Below are positions 13,937-20,853 of a stretch of 20,853 nt of DNA, piece by piece. The notes under the pieces were generated by a model. That model did not search any database and was not told the origin of the DNA. It saw only the letters and a program-made list of their open reading frames with translations. Made by a program: the position numbers and the translations under genes. Position 1 is the first letter of the stretch. Every line of letters begins with the position of its first letter. Source of the DNA: JAAFHN01 sp031421855 (GTDB lineage: Bacteria; Pseudomonadota; Gammaproteobacteria; Burkholderiales; Burkholderiaceae_C); NCBI GenBank assembly GCA_031421855.1, contig JANOPN010000119.1:1-20853 (forward strand). Reading direction: 5' to 3'.

Positions 13937-16900
13937 ATGCAGTTACCTGAAACCTCAATTCGGCGCCCAGTCATGGCCACCGTGCTGGCTTTGCTGGTGG
14001 TGCTGATCGGCGCGGTTAGTTACAGCCGCTTGCCGGTGCGCGAGTACCCCAAAATCGACGAGCCCGTCGTCACCGTTGACACCCGTTACCAAGGCGCATC
14101 CAGCGAGGTGATGGAAGGGCAGGTCACCAAGATTTTGGAAGACTCGTTGGCCGGTATCGAGGGTGTGGACGTGATCACGTCGACGAGCCGCCAAGAGCAA
14201 AGCCAAATCACGATTCGCTTTGCCTTGAGCCGCGAGGCTGACTCAGCCGCCGCCGACGTGCGCGACAAGGTCAGCCGCGTGCGCCAGCGGCTACCCCAGG
14301 GCATTGACGAGCCCGTGATTGCCAAGGTCGAGGCCGATGCGTTCCCGGTGATTTGGCTTGCGTTCAGTTCCGACACGCTGACGGCCTTGCAGCTCACAGA
14401 CTTGGGCAACCGCTTGGCCAAACCCATGTTGCAAACCGCGCCGGGCGTGGCCGACGTGCGGGTTTTTGGCGAGCGGCGCTACAGCATGCGAATTTGGGTC
14501 GACCCCGACAAACTGGCCAGCTACAGGCTGACCATCGCCGACGTTGAAGATGCCCTGCGCCGCAACAATGTCGAGGTGCCTGCTGGGCGAATTGAGAGTC
14601 AGCAACGTGAGTTCAACGTCACCACCGCCACGGATTTGCAAAGACCGGCGGAGTTTGCCCAAATTGTGATCCGATCGGCAGGTACCCAGCCGATTCGGCT
14701 CGGCGATGTCGCGCGCGTCACCCAAGGCCCCGCCAATGAGCGCAATTCGACTCGCATCAATGGGCGCGACGCGGTCAGCCTGGGCGTCATTCGCAACGCC
14801 ACAGCCAACCCGCTCGAGTTGGCAGACGGCGTGCGAAAAATGATCCCTCGCATCAACGAAGTCATGCCCCAAGGCGTGAGCATCGTTGTGGCAAACGACA
14901 ACACCATCTTCATTGACCGCTCGATCAAGGCCGTGTTCAGCACGATTTTGGAAGCCACCGTGCTCGTGGCCTTGGTGATTTTTGTGTTTTTGCGCACTTT
15001 GCGTGCGTCCATCATTCCGCTGATCACCATCCCGGTCAGCTTGATTGGCACGTTTGCGCTGATGGCGCTTTTTGGGTTCAGCATCAACACGCTGACTTTG
15101 CTGGCCCTGGTTTTGGCGATCGGATTGGTGGTGGACGATGCCATCGTGGTGCTGGAGAACATCTATCGCCACATTGAGGCGGGCATGAAGCCATTTGACG
15201 CGGCGATCAAAGGGGCCAAAGAGGTGGGGTTTGCGGTGGTGGCCATGACCCTGACCTTGGCTGCGGTTTACGCGCCGCTTGCGTTCACGCCGGGGCGAAC
15301 CGGGCGTTTGTTTGCCGAGTTCGCACTGGCGCTGGCGGGTGCAGTTGTCGTCAGTGGCTTCGTAGCCTTGACTTTATCGCCCATGATGTGCAGCAAACTC
15401 TTGAAGCACAACCCCAACCCCAATTGGTTTGACCGGGGCATGGAGCGGATTTTGAATGGCATGACCCGTGGCTATGGGCGGGTGTTGGATCTGGCTTTGA
15501 CCCACCGCTGGGTTGTGGTGCTGGTCATGGTCGCAAGCGGCGCAATCGCATGGGGTTTGCTGCAAGGCACCAAGCGCGAGCTGGCACCGTTAGAGGACCG
15601 AGGCGTGATCCTCACGGTCATCAATGGCCCCGACGGTGCCACGCTTGACTACACCATGAAGTACGCATCGGCCATCGAGCGTGTTGGGCAGAATTATCCA
15701 GAATTCGACCGAATCTTCACCGTGGCAGGCAACCCCACCGTGGCGCAGGGCAATGTGTTTTTGCGCACCAAGCCTTGGGAAGAGCGCACGCGCAGCACCT
15801 TGGACATTGCCCGCGAAATCACGCCGCGCATTTCAAGTTTGCCGGGCGTGACTGCCTTTCCCATCACTCCGCCGAGTTTGGGGCAGGGCTTTCGCGAGCG
15901 ACCGATCAATTTCGTGGTGGTGACCTCCGACAGCTATGCGAATTTGAGTCTGGCGGTTCGCTCAATGACCGATGCGCTGGCCAAAAACCCCGGCTTTGTG
16001 CAAGTCGACACCGATTTGCGCCTGAACAAGCCTGAGTTGCGCATGGATGTTGACCGCGAGCGGGCCGCCGACTTGGGGGTCAGCGTTGAGTCAATCGCGC
16101 GGGCCGTTGAGTCGGCGCTGGGCGGTCGAAACGTCACCCGCTACAAACGCGACGGCGAGCAATACGACGTGATCGTGCAAACCACCGCCAGCGGACGCGA
16201 CACGCCAGACGACATCGAAAAGCTATTCGTGCGCGGCAAGGGCGATCAATTGGTGCCGTTGTCGAGCTTGGTGAAGTTGCGCGAGGTCGTGGTGCCACGA
16301 GACTTGAACCACTTTGGCCAGCGCCGATCGGCCAGCATCACGGCCAATTTGGCACCCGATTACAGCTTGGGCGAGGCACTGAACTTCTTGGATGCCACTG
16401 CCAAAGTCGTGCTCAAACCGGGCTACACGACCGATCTCAACGGCAGTTCGCGCGAGTTCAAAAACTCGTCAGGGTCGCTGGCGATTGTGTTTTTGCTATC
16501 GATTGTGTTCATCTACTTGGTGTTGGCCGCACAGTTTGAGAGTTTCATTGACCCGTTTGTGATCTTGCTCAGCGTGCCGCTGTCGATGGTCGGCGCCTTG
16601 CTCGCGCTGAAATACAGCGGAGGCACGCTCAATGTGTTCAGCCAAATTGGCTTGATCACACTGGTTGGGCTCATCACCAAGCACGGCATTTTGATTGTGG
16701 AGTTTGCCAACCAATTGCGCGAAGAAGGCATGGCGGTGCACGCCGCCGTTCGCCAGTCGGCCACGCTTCGCCTGCGGCCGATTTTGATGACCACCGGCGC
16801 GATGGTGCTCGGTGCGATACCGCTGGCCTTGGCCACTGGCGCCGGCGCTGAGAGCCGCCAGCAAATCGGCTGGGTCATCGTCGGGGGCATGAGTTTGGGC

Positions 16901-17023
16901 ACATTGCTCACCATATTTGTCGTGCCGACCGTCTACACCTTGTTTGCGCGGCGCGCCGTGCCCGGAGCGAACAAGGCAGTGGCGCACGACGCAGTACCCG
17001 CGACAGCGATTGCTTCACATTGA
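13937..17023 (+). CDS. RND efflux pump inner-membrane subunit (AcrB/MexF-like, HAE1 family)
   Basis: This 1028-residue proton-driven transporter has the usual length and two-fold layout: a first transmembrane helix (VMATVLALLVVLIGAVSY), a large periplasmic loop, a cluster of helices from about residue 335 (TVLVALVIFVFLRTL), and a second half from near 515. The proton-relay residues are visible: Asp400-Asp401 in LAIGLVVDDAIVVLENIY of helix 4, and Lys915 in LVGLITKHGILIVEFAN of helix 10. It is intact. The ATG at 13937 has a strong ribosome-binding site. It forms a two-gene unit with the membrane fusion protein; no outer-membrane factor or TetR-type regulator gene is in the window, so the channel is probably encoded elsewhere. 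Substrates cannot be inferred. The stop overlaps a TTG of the next frame. Confidence 0.96.
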   Translation: MQLPETSIRRPVMATVLALLVVLIGAVSYSRLPVREYPKIDEPVVTVDTRYQGASSEVMEGQVTKILEDSLAGIEGVDVITSTSRQEQSQITIRFALSREADSAAADVRDKVSRVRQRLPQGIDEPVIAKVEADAFPVIWLAFSSDTLTALQLTDLGNRLAKPMLQTAPGVADVRVFGERRYSMRIWVDPDKLASYRLTIADVEDALRRNNVEVPAGRIESQQREFNVTTATDLQRPAEFAQIVIRSAGTQPIRLGDVARVTQGPANERNSTRINGRDAVSLGVIRNATANPLELADGVRKMIPRINEVMPQGVSIVVANDNTIFIDRSIKAVFSTILEATVLVALVIFVFLRTLRASIIPLITIPVSLIGTFALMALFGFSINTLTLLALVLAIGLVVDDAIVVLENIYRHIEAGMKPFDAAIKGAKEVGFAVVAMTLTLAAVYAPLAFTPGRTGRLFAEFALALAGAVVVSGFVALTLSPMMCSKLLKHNPNPNWFDRGMERILNGMTRGYGRVLDLALTHRWVVVLVMVASGAIAWGLLQGTKRELAPLEDRGVILTVINGPDGATLDYTMKYASAIERVGQNYPEFDRIFTVAGNPTVAQGNVFLRTKPWEERTRSTLDIAREITPRISSLPGVTAFPITPPSLGQGFRERPINFVVVTSDSYANLSLAVRSMTDALAKNPGFVQVDTDLRLNKPELRMDVDRERAADLGVSVESIARAVESALGGRNVTRYKRDGEQYDVIVQTTASGRDTPDDIEKLFVRGKGDQLVPLSSLVKLREVVVPRDLNHFGQRRSASITANLAPDYSLGEALNFLDATAKVVLKPGYTTDLNGSSREFKNSSGSLAIVFLLSIVFIYLVLAAQFESFIDPFVILLSVPLSMVGALLALKYSGGTLNVFSQIGLITLVGLITKHGILIVEFANQLREEGMAVHAAVRQSATLRLRPILMTTGAMVLGAIPLALATGAGAESRQQIGWVIVGGMSLGTLLTIFVVPTVYTLFARRAVPGANKAVAHDAVPATAIASH

Positions 17024-17040
17024 CAGGCGTTCACCCACCC

Positions 17041-18330
17041 ATGCACGGTATTCCCGCAACACTTCAACACTTCGCACCCAACACGGCTACCGCTTTGGCC
17101 AGGGTCGCGAATATCGACCCCACCCGCTACGCCAAAACCCGTAACGCACTAGACGGCGACGTCACTGGCCTGTCGCCGTACATCACGCACGGGCTGATCA
17201 GCACCGCTCAAGTCGCCCGGCTGGTCGCTGAAGAGTACGAGCTGGATTTTGGCGACAAACTGGTGTTTGAGCTGGCTTGGAGAGAGTTTTTTCACCACGT
17301 TTGGAGCCGCGCCGACAGCGGCGGCGATGCCATCTTGGCCGACATGCGCGCAGCCAACCTGTGGACAGGGCGCTACGCCCATGCCGTGCCGACAGACGTG
17401 CTCGAAGCGCGCACCGGCGTGCGGGCGGTGGACTGTGCGGTGCGAATTTTGTATGCCACCGGCTACTTGCACAACCACGCACGCATGTGGCTGGCAAGCT
17501 ACTGCGTTCACATGCGCAAAGTGCACTGGCGCGCAGGTGCCGATTGGATGCTCTCCCACTTGCTTGACGGCGACTTGGCCAGCAACCATTTGAGCTGGCA
17601 GTGGGTGGCGGGCACGTTTTCCAGCAAACCCTATTTGTTCAACGCCGACAATGCCGCCAAGTTTGCGCCGCGCGGATTTGCCCCCGACTGGGACAGCAAA
17701 GGCAGCGTCATCGACACCGACTACGCCGAACTCGACGACATCGCCCGAAGACATGGCGATGTTGGCCCTGAGCCCGAAGACAGCCCGGTTTGGCGCATTG
17801 ACTTGTTCTCGCAAGCCACCGAACTGGCCAGCCGCGCCACGCCGCAGCCCGCTACTTTTGGGTCGCCCCATTCCGATTGGACCCAATTGCCAGCGTTTGA
17901 CCGCGCCAAACTCGCCCCAGACACCGCCATCAGGCTCGTTCATCCGTGGGATTTGGCTGACCGGCCCGAGGGCGAGCCCTGCCACGCGGTCGGCGTCATT
18001 CACCTGCCGGCGCACGCCACGTGGCCTTGGAGCGAGCGGCGCTGGCGTTTTGTGCTTGACCGTTTGGCCGCGTGCGTTGACACGCTTTTCATTGGCGACA
18101 TCACCCAATTGGCCGAGCCGCTGCGCGGCGTTACTGAGGTCGGTGCCACGCATACGCTGTTTCCGCTTTATCGCCAAGCTTTTGACGGTTTGGCCGCCAG
18201 CACCGCGCTGCAGTTGCGTGCCGCTCCACGTTTGCTGCCCAACCCGGTTGCGCCTTGCGCCAGCTTCACTCGCTTTTACGAGCGCGCGCAGCGCGAAGCT
18301 GGGCCTTTTGATGAGTTGGTTGACGTTTGA
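17041..18330 (+). CDS. Photolyase/cryptochrome-like FAD-binding protein, FAD domain first
   Basis: The first about 235 residues match the helical FAD-binding domain of DNA photolyases and cryptochromes: LDGDVTGLSPYITHGLIS, ELAWREFFHHV (about residue 77), GYLHNHARMWLASY (about 142) and SHLLDGDLASNHLSWQWVAGTFSSKPYLFN (about 173-200). Normal photolyases carry an N-terminal alpha/beta antenna domain of about 130 or more residues ahead of this region; here it is absent. Instead a second domain of about 190 residues follows (HPWDLADRP, VGVIHLPAHATWPWSERRW, FIGDITQLAEPL). It may be a permuted or unrelated alpha/beta domain. In the family FAD uses blue light for DNA repair or signalling; whether this protein repairs DNA is unproven. 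ATG 17041 is preferred over TTG 17020, which overlaps the pump's stop. Confidence 0.85.
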   Translation: MHGIPATLQHFAPNTATALARVANIDPTRYAKTRNALDGDVTGLSPYITHGLISTAQVARLVAEEYELDFGDKLVFELAWREFFHHVWSRADSGGDAILADMRAANLWTGRYAHAVPTDVLEARTGVRAVDCAVRILYATGYLHNHARMWLASYCVHMRKVHWRAGADWMLSHLLDGDLASNHLSWQWVAGTFSSKPYLFNADNAAKFAPRGFAPDWDSKGSVIDTDYAELDDIARRHGDVGPEPEDSPVWRIDLFSQATELASRATPQPATFGSPHSDWTQLPAFDRAKLAPDTAIRLVHPWDLADRPEGEPCHAVGVIHLPAHATWPWSERRWRFVLDRLAACVDTLFIGDITQLAEPLRGVTEVGATHTLFPLYRQAFDGLAASTALQLRAAPRLLPNPVAPCASFTRFYERAQREAGPFDELVDV

Positions 18331-19226
18331 CGCCCAAATCACCCGGTTTCATTCGCCCTTTGGGTAAAACGGGCTTAAGCGTATCAGCCATTGGCTTTGG
18401 CGCGATGCACTTTGACGGCATCGGCGATGAGGCGCGAGTGGGTTCGCTACTCAACGGCGTGCTCGATCTGGGCGTCACGCTGATCGACACCGCTCGCGGC
18501 TATGGTTTGAGCGAAGCTCGAATTGGCCAACATCTGGCACACCGACGGCCAGAGTTTGTGCTGTCGACCAAGTTTGGCTACGGGGTTGATGGTGTGCCTG
18601 ACTGGACTCCAGCTTGCATCACTCAAGGCGTGGAGCGCGCGCTCAGGCTCATGCGCACCGATGTGATCGACATCGGCCACTTGCACAGCTGCCCGCTTGA
18701 GGTGTTGATGCGCGGCGAGGTGACTCAGGCGCTGGCTGACTGCGTACAGGCTGGCAAGCTGCGGGTGGCGGCGTATTCTGGCGAGAACGCCGAATTGGCC
18801 CACGCCTTGGCCGACCCTCGTTTTGCCAGCGTGCAAGCCAGTCTGAGCTTGACCGACCGGGCCAACTGGGCTCACCTCGACGACGCTGCCCAACTGCGCG
18901 GGCAGGGCGTACTCGTAAAACGCGCCTTGGCCGGTTTGGCGTGGTCGCGGACCGCTCGGCCCGGCGACCCTTGCGAAGGTGCCTATTGGGATCGCTGGCA
19001 AGCCATGGCCCTGCGCGACTTGGGCCTGCCGTGGCCGGAGATCGCGCTGCGCTTTTCAGCCCATTTGCCAGGCGTGAGCAGCGTGCTTTTGGGCACCAAA
19101 ACGCTCCCCAATTTGGCAGCCGCCATTCAAGCGTTTGAGCGCGGGCCACTGCCATCTGAGGTGCTGCTTGAACTTGACTCCGCGTGGACGCGCGCCGGTG
19201 GCGAGCGTTGGACCAGCATCGTGTGA
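18327..19226 (+). CDS. Aldo/keto reductase
   Basis: A 299-residue NADPH-type TIM-barrel oxidoreductase of the aldo/keto reductase superfamily. The N-terminus RPLGKTGLSVSAIGFGAMHF is typical. The catalytic tetrad can be placed: Asp54 and Tyr59 in LIDTARGYGLSEARIG, Lys82 in LSTKFG, and His118 or His120 in IGHLHSC. SVLLGTKTLPNLAAAIQA near the end fits the cofactor-binding region. The start TTG 18327 overlaps the photolyase-like stop (TTGA), so the genes are probably co-transcribed; a second TTG at 18360 is possible but would trim the first strand. Substrate is not readable from sequence; the family includes sugar and aldehyde reductases or dehydrogenases. Confidence 0.9.
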   Translation: MTPKSPGFIRPLGKTGLSVSAIGFGAMHFDGIGDEARVGSLLNGVLDLGVTLIDTARGYGLSEARIGQHLAHRRPEFVLSTKFGYGVDGVPDWTPACITQGVERALRLMRTDVIDIGHLHSCPLEVLMRGEVTQALADCVQAGKLRVAAYSGENAELAHALADPRFASVQASLSLTDRANWAHLDDAAQLRGQGVLVKRALAGLAWSRTARPGDPCEGAYWDRWQAMALRDLGLPWPEIALRFSAHLPGVSSVLLGTKTLPNLAAAIQAFERGPLPSEVLLELDSAWTRAGGERWTSIV

Positions 19227-19237
19227 TTCCAATTCCC

Positions 19238-19343
19238 ATAGGACTTACGCAAAACCGCCCCAACCGCGTTGCAGCTCTTAGCCGTGCTATTCGCACTGTC
19301 GTCGTCGCTGCGCCTTGCTGGGACAATTTTGCGTAAGTCCTAT
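19238..19343. mobile_element. MITE-like element with perfect 17-nt terminal inverted repeats
   Basis: ATAGGACTTACGCAAAA at 19238-19254 is the exact reverse complement of 19327-19343. The ends may be GGACTTACGCAAAA with a TA on each side (100-bp element), which would fit an IS630/Tc1-like TA target duplication; alternatively CCC flanks both sides. It encodes no protein. It contains a smaller hairpin, GTGC-TATTC-GCAC, at about 19284-19296. It lies 11 nt after the aldo/keto reductase stop. Confidence 0.75.
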
Positions 19344-19440
19344 CCCATTAAAAACGATAACTTTGTTGCTTCGTCTTGCCGTGCCAAAGCACTGTCTGCG
19401 ACTTTGCGCCTTGTTCTCGCTTCTAATGGAAATTGGACAG
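19344..19440. repeat. Diverged relative of the adjacent MITE-like element
   Basis: The stretch shares ordered blocks with the interior of the element to its left: GTTGC, CTT-GCCGTGC, GCACTGTC and TGCGCCTTG. The hairpin GTGC-CAAA-GCAC keeps the same stem with a different loop. Ends CCCATTAAAAAC and TTCTAATGG are loosely inverted. No reading frame of note is present. It is probably a decayed tandem copy or a related element. Confidence 0.5.
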
Positions 19441-19452
19441 GTACTTGACGGT

Positions 19453-20853
19453 CTAAATCGCACCGTCAAACATCATCACATCAACCACGTCTCCCACCGC
19501 GACATGGCCTTGGTCGTGGTGCAACACGACCAAACCATTGGCTTGAACCATTGAGCTCAGCACGCCTGAGCCTTGGCTGCCGGTGGTTTTGACTTCAAGC
19601 TGCCCGCTGGTTGACACACTCACCACGCCGCGTTGGTACTCGGTGCGACCCGGTTTTTTGCGCATCGCCTCAACGCTTTGGGCTTTAAGGAGGGGCGGCG
19701 GGCTCTCGGTAGAACCCATGAGGCGCAGCAGCGCGGGCCGCACAAACGCCAAAAACGTCACCATCACGGCCACAGGGTTGCCCGGCAGCCCAAACAGCAG
19801 CGCATGGCTTCGCTGTAACGACGCGGGTGCATCTTGCCGTTCACTATCATTAGCATAGCGTCCGAGTGAATGAATCCGGTGACCAAGGGCTGATTTTTCA
19901 TCAAAAACACCCTCACGAGCCCCTTTGGGGTGTTTTGCGATCGCCCCCACGGCCATTGGCCGCCCCGGACGCATCGCAACCTTCCAAAATGCCACATCGC
20001 CCAGCTCGCGCATCATCGCCTTGGTGAAGTCCGCCTCGCCCACGCTCACGCCGCCGCTGGTGATGACGGCGTCTGCAAGCACCGCAGCGCCCTCAAACGC
20101 AGATTGCAAGGCCACCGGATCGTCAGGCACCACGCCCAAATCAATGTATTCGATACCCAAGCGTGCCAACAAGCCGCTCACCGTGTAGCGGTTGCTGTCG
20201 TAAACCGCACCCTCTCGCGGCGCGTCGCCTAGGCTCAGCACTTCATCGCCAGTTGAAAAATACGCGACTTTCAAGCGGCGATGCACCCAAACGGTCGGCG
20301 ACCCCAGGCTCGCAATCAAACCAAGACCCGCCGGGCCCAGCCGCGTGCCCTTGGGCAGCGCAACCGAGCCAAGCGCGATGTCTTCGCCAGCCAGTCGGCG
20401 GTTGTCGGTCGGTTTCACGCAGCCTTGGGGGATGCTGACGAGGTCGCCCGACAACGCCACAAACTCATGCGGCACGACCGTGTCGAGCCCAGCGGGCATC
20501 ACGGCCCCCGTCATGATGCGAACGCAGTGCCCCCGGCCACAAACACCCGACCAAGCCTTGCCCGCCATGGCTGTGCCGACAACCGCGAGGGTCGTCGATG
20601 CGTCAGCATTCAAGTCTTGCGAGTCGAAGGCAAAGCCGTCCATCGCTGAGTTATCGTGCGCGGGCACATTTAGTGGCGAGAGCACGTCGTTCGCCAAAAC
20701 CCGACCCAGTGAATCGGCCACGGCGATGCGCTCGGTGATTTCGTGGCCGAAAGCCACGCTGTCAACCAGTTCACGCAAAAATTCGTTGACTTGAGTGGCA
20801 CTCAACGCTTGTGGGTCATAGCCTTGCAGGCTGGCGGCAATTTCGTCGACAGA
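19453..20853 (-). CDS. moeA: Molybdopterin molybdenumtransferase, 5' end outside window, with in-frame insertion
   Basis: MoeA inserts molybdate into adenylylated molybdopterin to finish the molybdenum cofactor. The minus-strand frame is open to the right edge: before the TTG at 20803-20805 it reads SVDEIAASLQGYDPQAL, which looks like real MoeA N-terminus, so the start lies beyond the window. Family motifs occur in order: VPAHDNSAMDGFAF, RIMTGAVMPAGLDTVVPHE, LAGEDIALG, VAYFSTGDEVLSLG, VYDSNRYTVSGLLARLG, ITSGGVSVGEADFTK, KVAMRPGRPMAVGAI, LLFGLPGNPVAVMV, and domain IV to the stop at 19453. Between VGAI and ALLFGLPG about 40 residues are extra; that segment carries repeat copy E and an inverted repeat. 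Its function depends on whether this surface loop tolerates the insertion. Confidence 0.94.
   Translation of the reverse strand, partial: SVDEIAASLQGYDPQALSATQVNEFLRELVDSVAFGHEITERIAVADSLGRVLANDVLSPLNVPAHDNSAMDGFAFDSQDLNADASTTLAVVGTAMAGKAWSGVCGRGHCVRIMTGAVMPAGLDTVVPHEFVALSGDLVSIPQGCVKPTDNRRLAGEDIALGSVALPKGTRLGPAGLGLIASLGSPTVWVHRRLKVAYFSTGDEVLSLGDAPREGAVYDSNRYTVSGLLARLGIEYIDLGVVPDDPVALQSAFEGAAVLADAVITSGGVSVGEADFTKAMMRELGDVAFWKVAMRPGRPMAVGAIAKHPKGAREGVFDEKSALGHRIHSLGRYANDSERQDAPASLQRSHALLFGLPGNPVAVMVTFLAFVRPALLRLMGSTESPPPLLKAQSVEAMRKKPGRTEYQRGVVSVSTSGQLEVKTTGSQGSGVLSSMVQANGLVVLHHDQGHVAVGDVVDVMMFDGAI
19855..19886 (-). repeat. Dispersed 32-nt repeat, copy E (inside moeA)
   Basis: On the minus strand (the moeA coding strand) the left block TTGGTCACCGGATTCATT is identical to copy D, and the right block ends CGGACGCTAT as in D. 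CTAT-GCTAATG-ATAG can form a small hairpin at its end. It is translated in the moeA frame as part of LGHRIHSLGRYAND, so the insertion kept the frame open. Confidence 0.75.
19904..19936. repeat. Inverted repeat inside the extra segment of moeA
   Basis: AAAACACCC at 19904-19912 pairs with GGGTGTTTT at 19928-19936 (9 bp, 15-nt loop). On either strand it ends in a T-run, so it resembles a bidirectional terminator lying inside a coding region, 17 nt from repeat copy E. Confidence 0.55.

Overview
The window looks like chromosomal DNA of a betaproteobacterium of the order Burkholderiales, most likely Comamonadaceae or a close relative. This is inferred from protein resemblance: the PhaZ-type poly(3-hydroxybutyrate) depolymerase, the soluble RnfB-like ferredoxin, the alaA-hom-thrC order, and heavy use of TTG and GTG codons. 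Genes are densely packed, several overlap by 4 nt, and no gap exceeds 300 nt. I see no rRNA, tRNA or CRISPR array.

Layout. 1-764 is the 3' part of an aspartate/aromatic aminotransferase. 766-1350 is a DUF925 nucleotidyltransferase-like protein, followed by mgsA (methylglyoxal synthase), phaZ and an rnfB-like ferredoxin gene, all on the + strand. A long secreted DUF11-repeat protein (3829-6645, minus) converges on rnfB, and a small Mth938-like protein (6755-7132, minus) follows. Divergent from it come alaA, hom and thrC (+). A VapBC-type toxin-antitoxin pair (11499-12127) and an RND efflux pair (membrane fusion protein and inner-membrane pump, 12339-17023) come next. Then come a photolyase/cryptochrome-like FAD protein and an aldo/keto reductase that overlap their upstream neighbours or nearly abut them. 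A 226-nt gap with MITE-like DNA separates these from moeA (minus), whose 5' end lies outside the window.

How the genes work together. alaA (alanine and glutamate metabolism) and hom-thrC (threonine branch from aspartate semialdehyde) form an amino-acid block. phaZ releases 3-hydroxybutyrate from stored PHB and mgsA is an overflow branch of glycolysis, so both touch central carbon flux. The fusion protein and pump should form two parts of a tripartite exporter; no outer-membrane factor or regulator gene is in view. moeA is the molybdenum-insertion step of molybdenum cofactor synthesis.

The main unexplained signal is a family of six dispersed 32-nt elements, all the same length and alignable without gaps. 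They consist of an 18-nt block TTGGTCRCYGRATTCATT plus a 14-nt block ending GCTAT (GCTAC in one copy), usually followed by a small hairpin or A/T-rich tract. Two copies lie in direct orientation on either side of the toxin-antitoxin pair, one forms the leader of the RND pump gene, one follows alaA, one is inside the phaZ C-terminal extension, and one is inside an extra in-frame segment of moeA. Other oddities are a 94-residue low-complexity insertion in the membrane fusion protein, a 100-106 bp MITE-like element with perfect 17-nt inverted ends next to a diverged relative, a photolyase-like protein whose FAD domain comes first, and a DUF11 protein that stops inside its last repeat.
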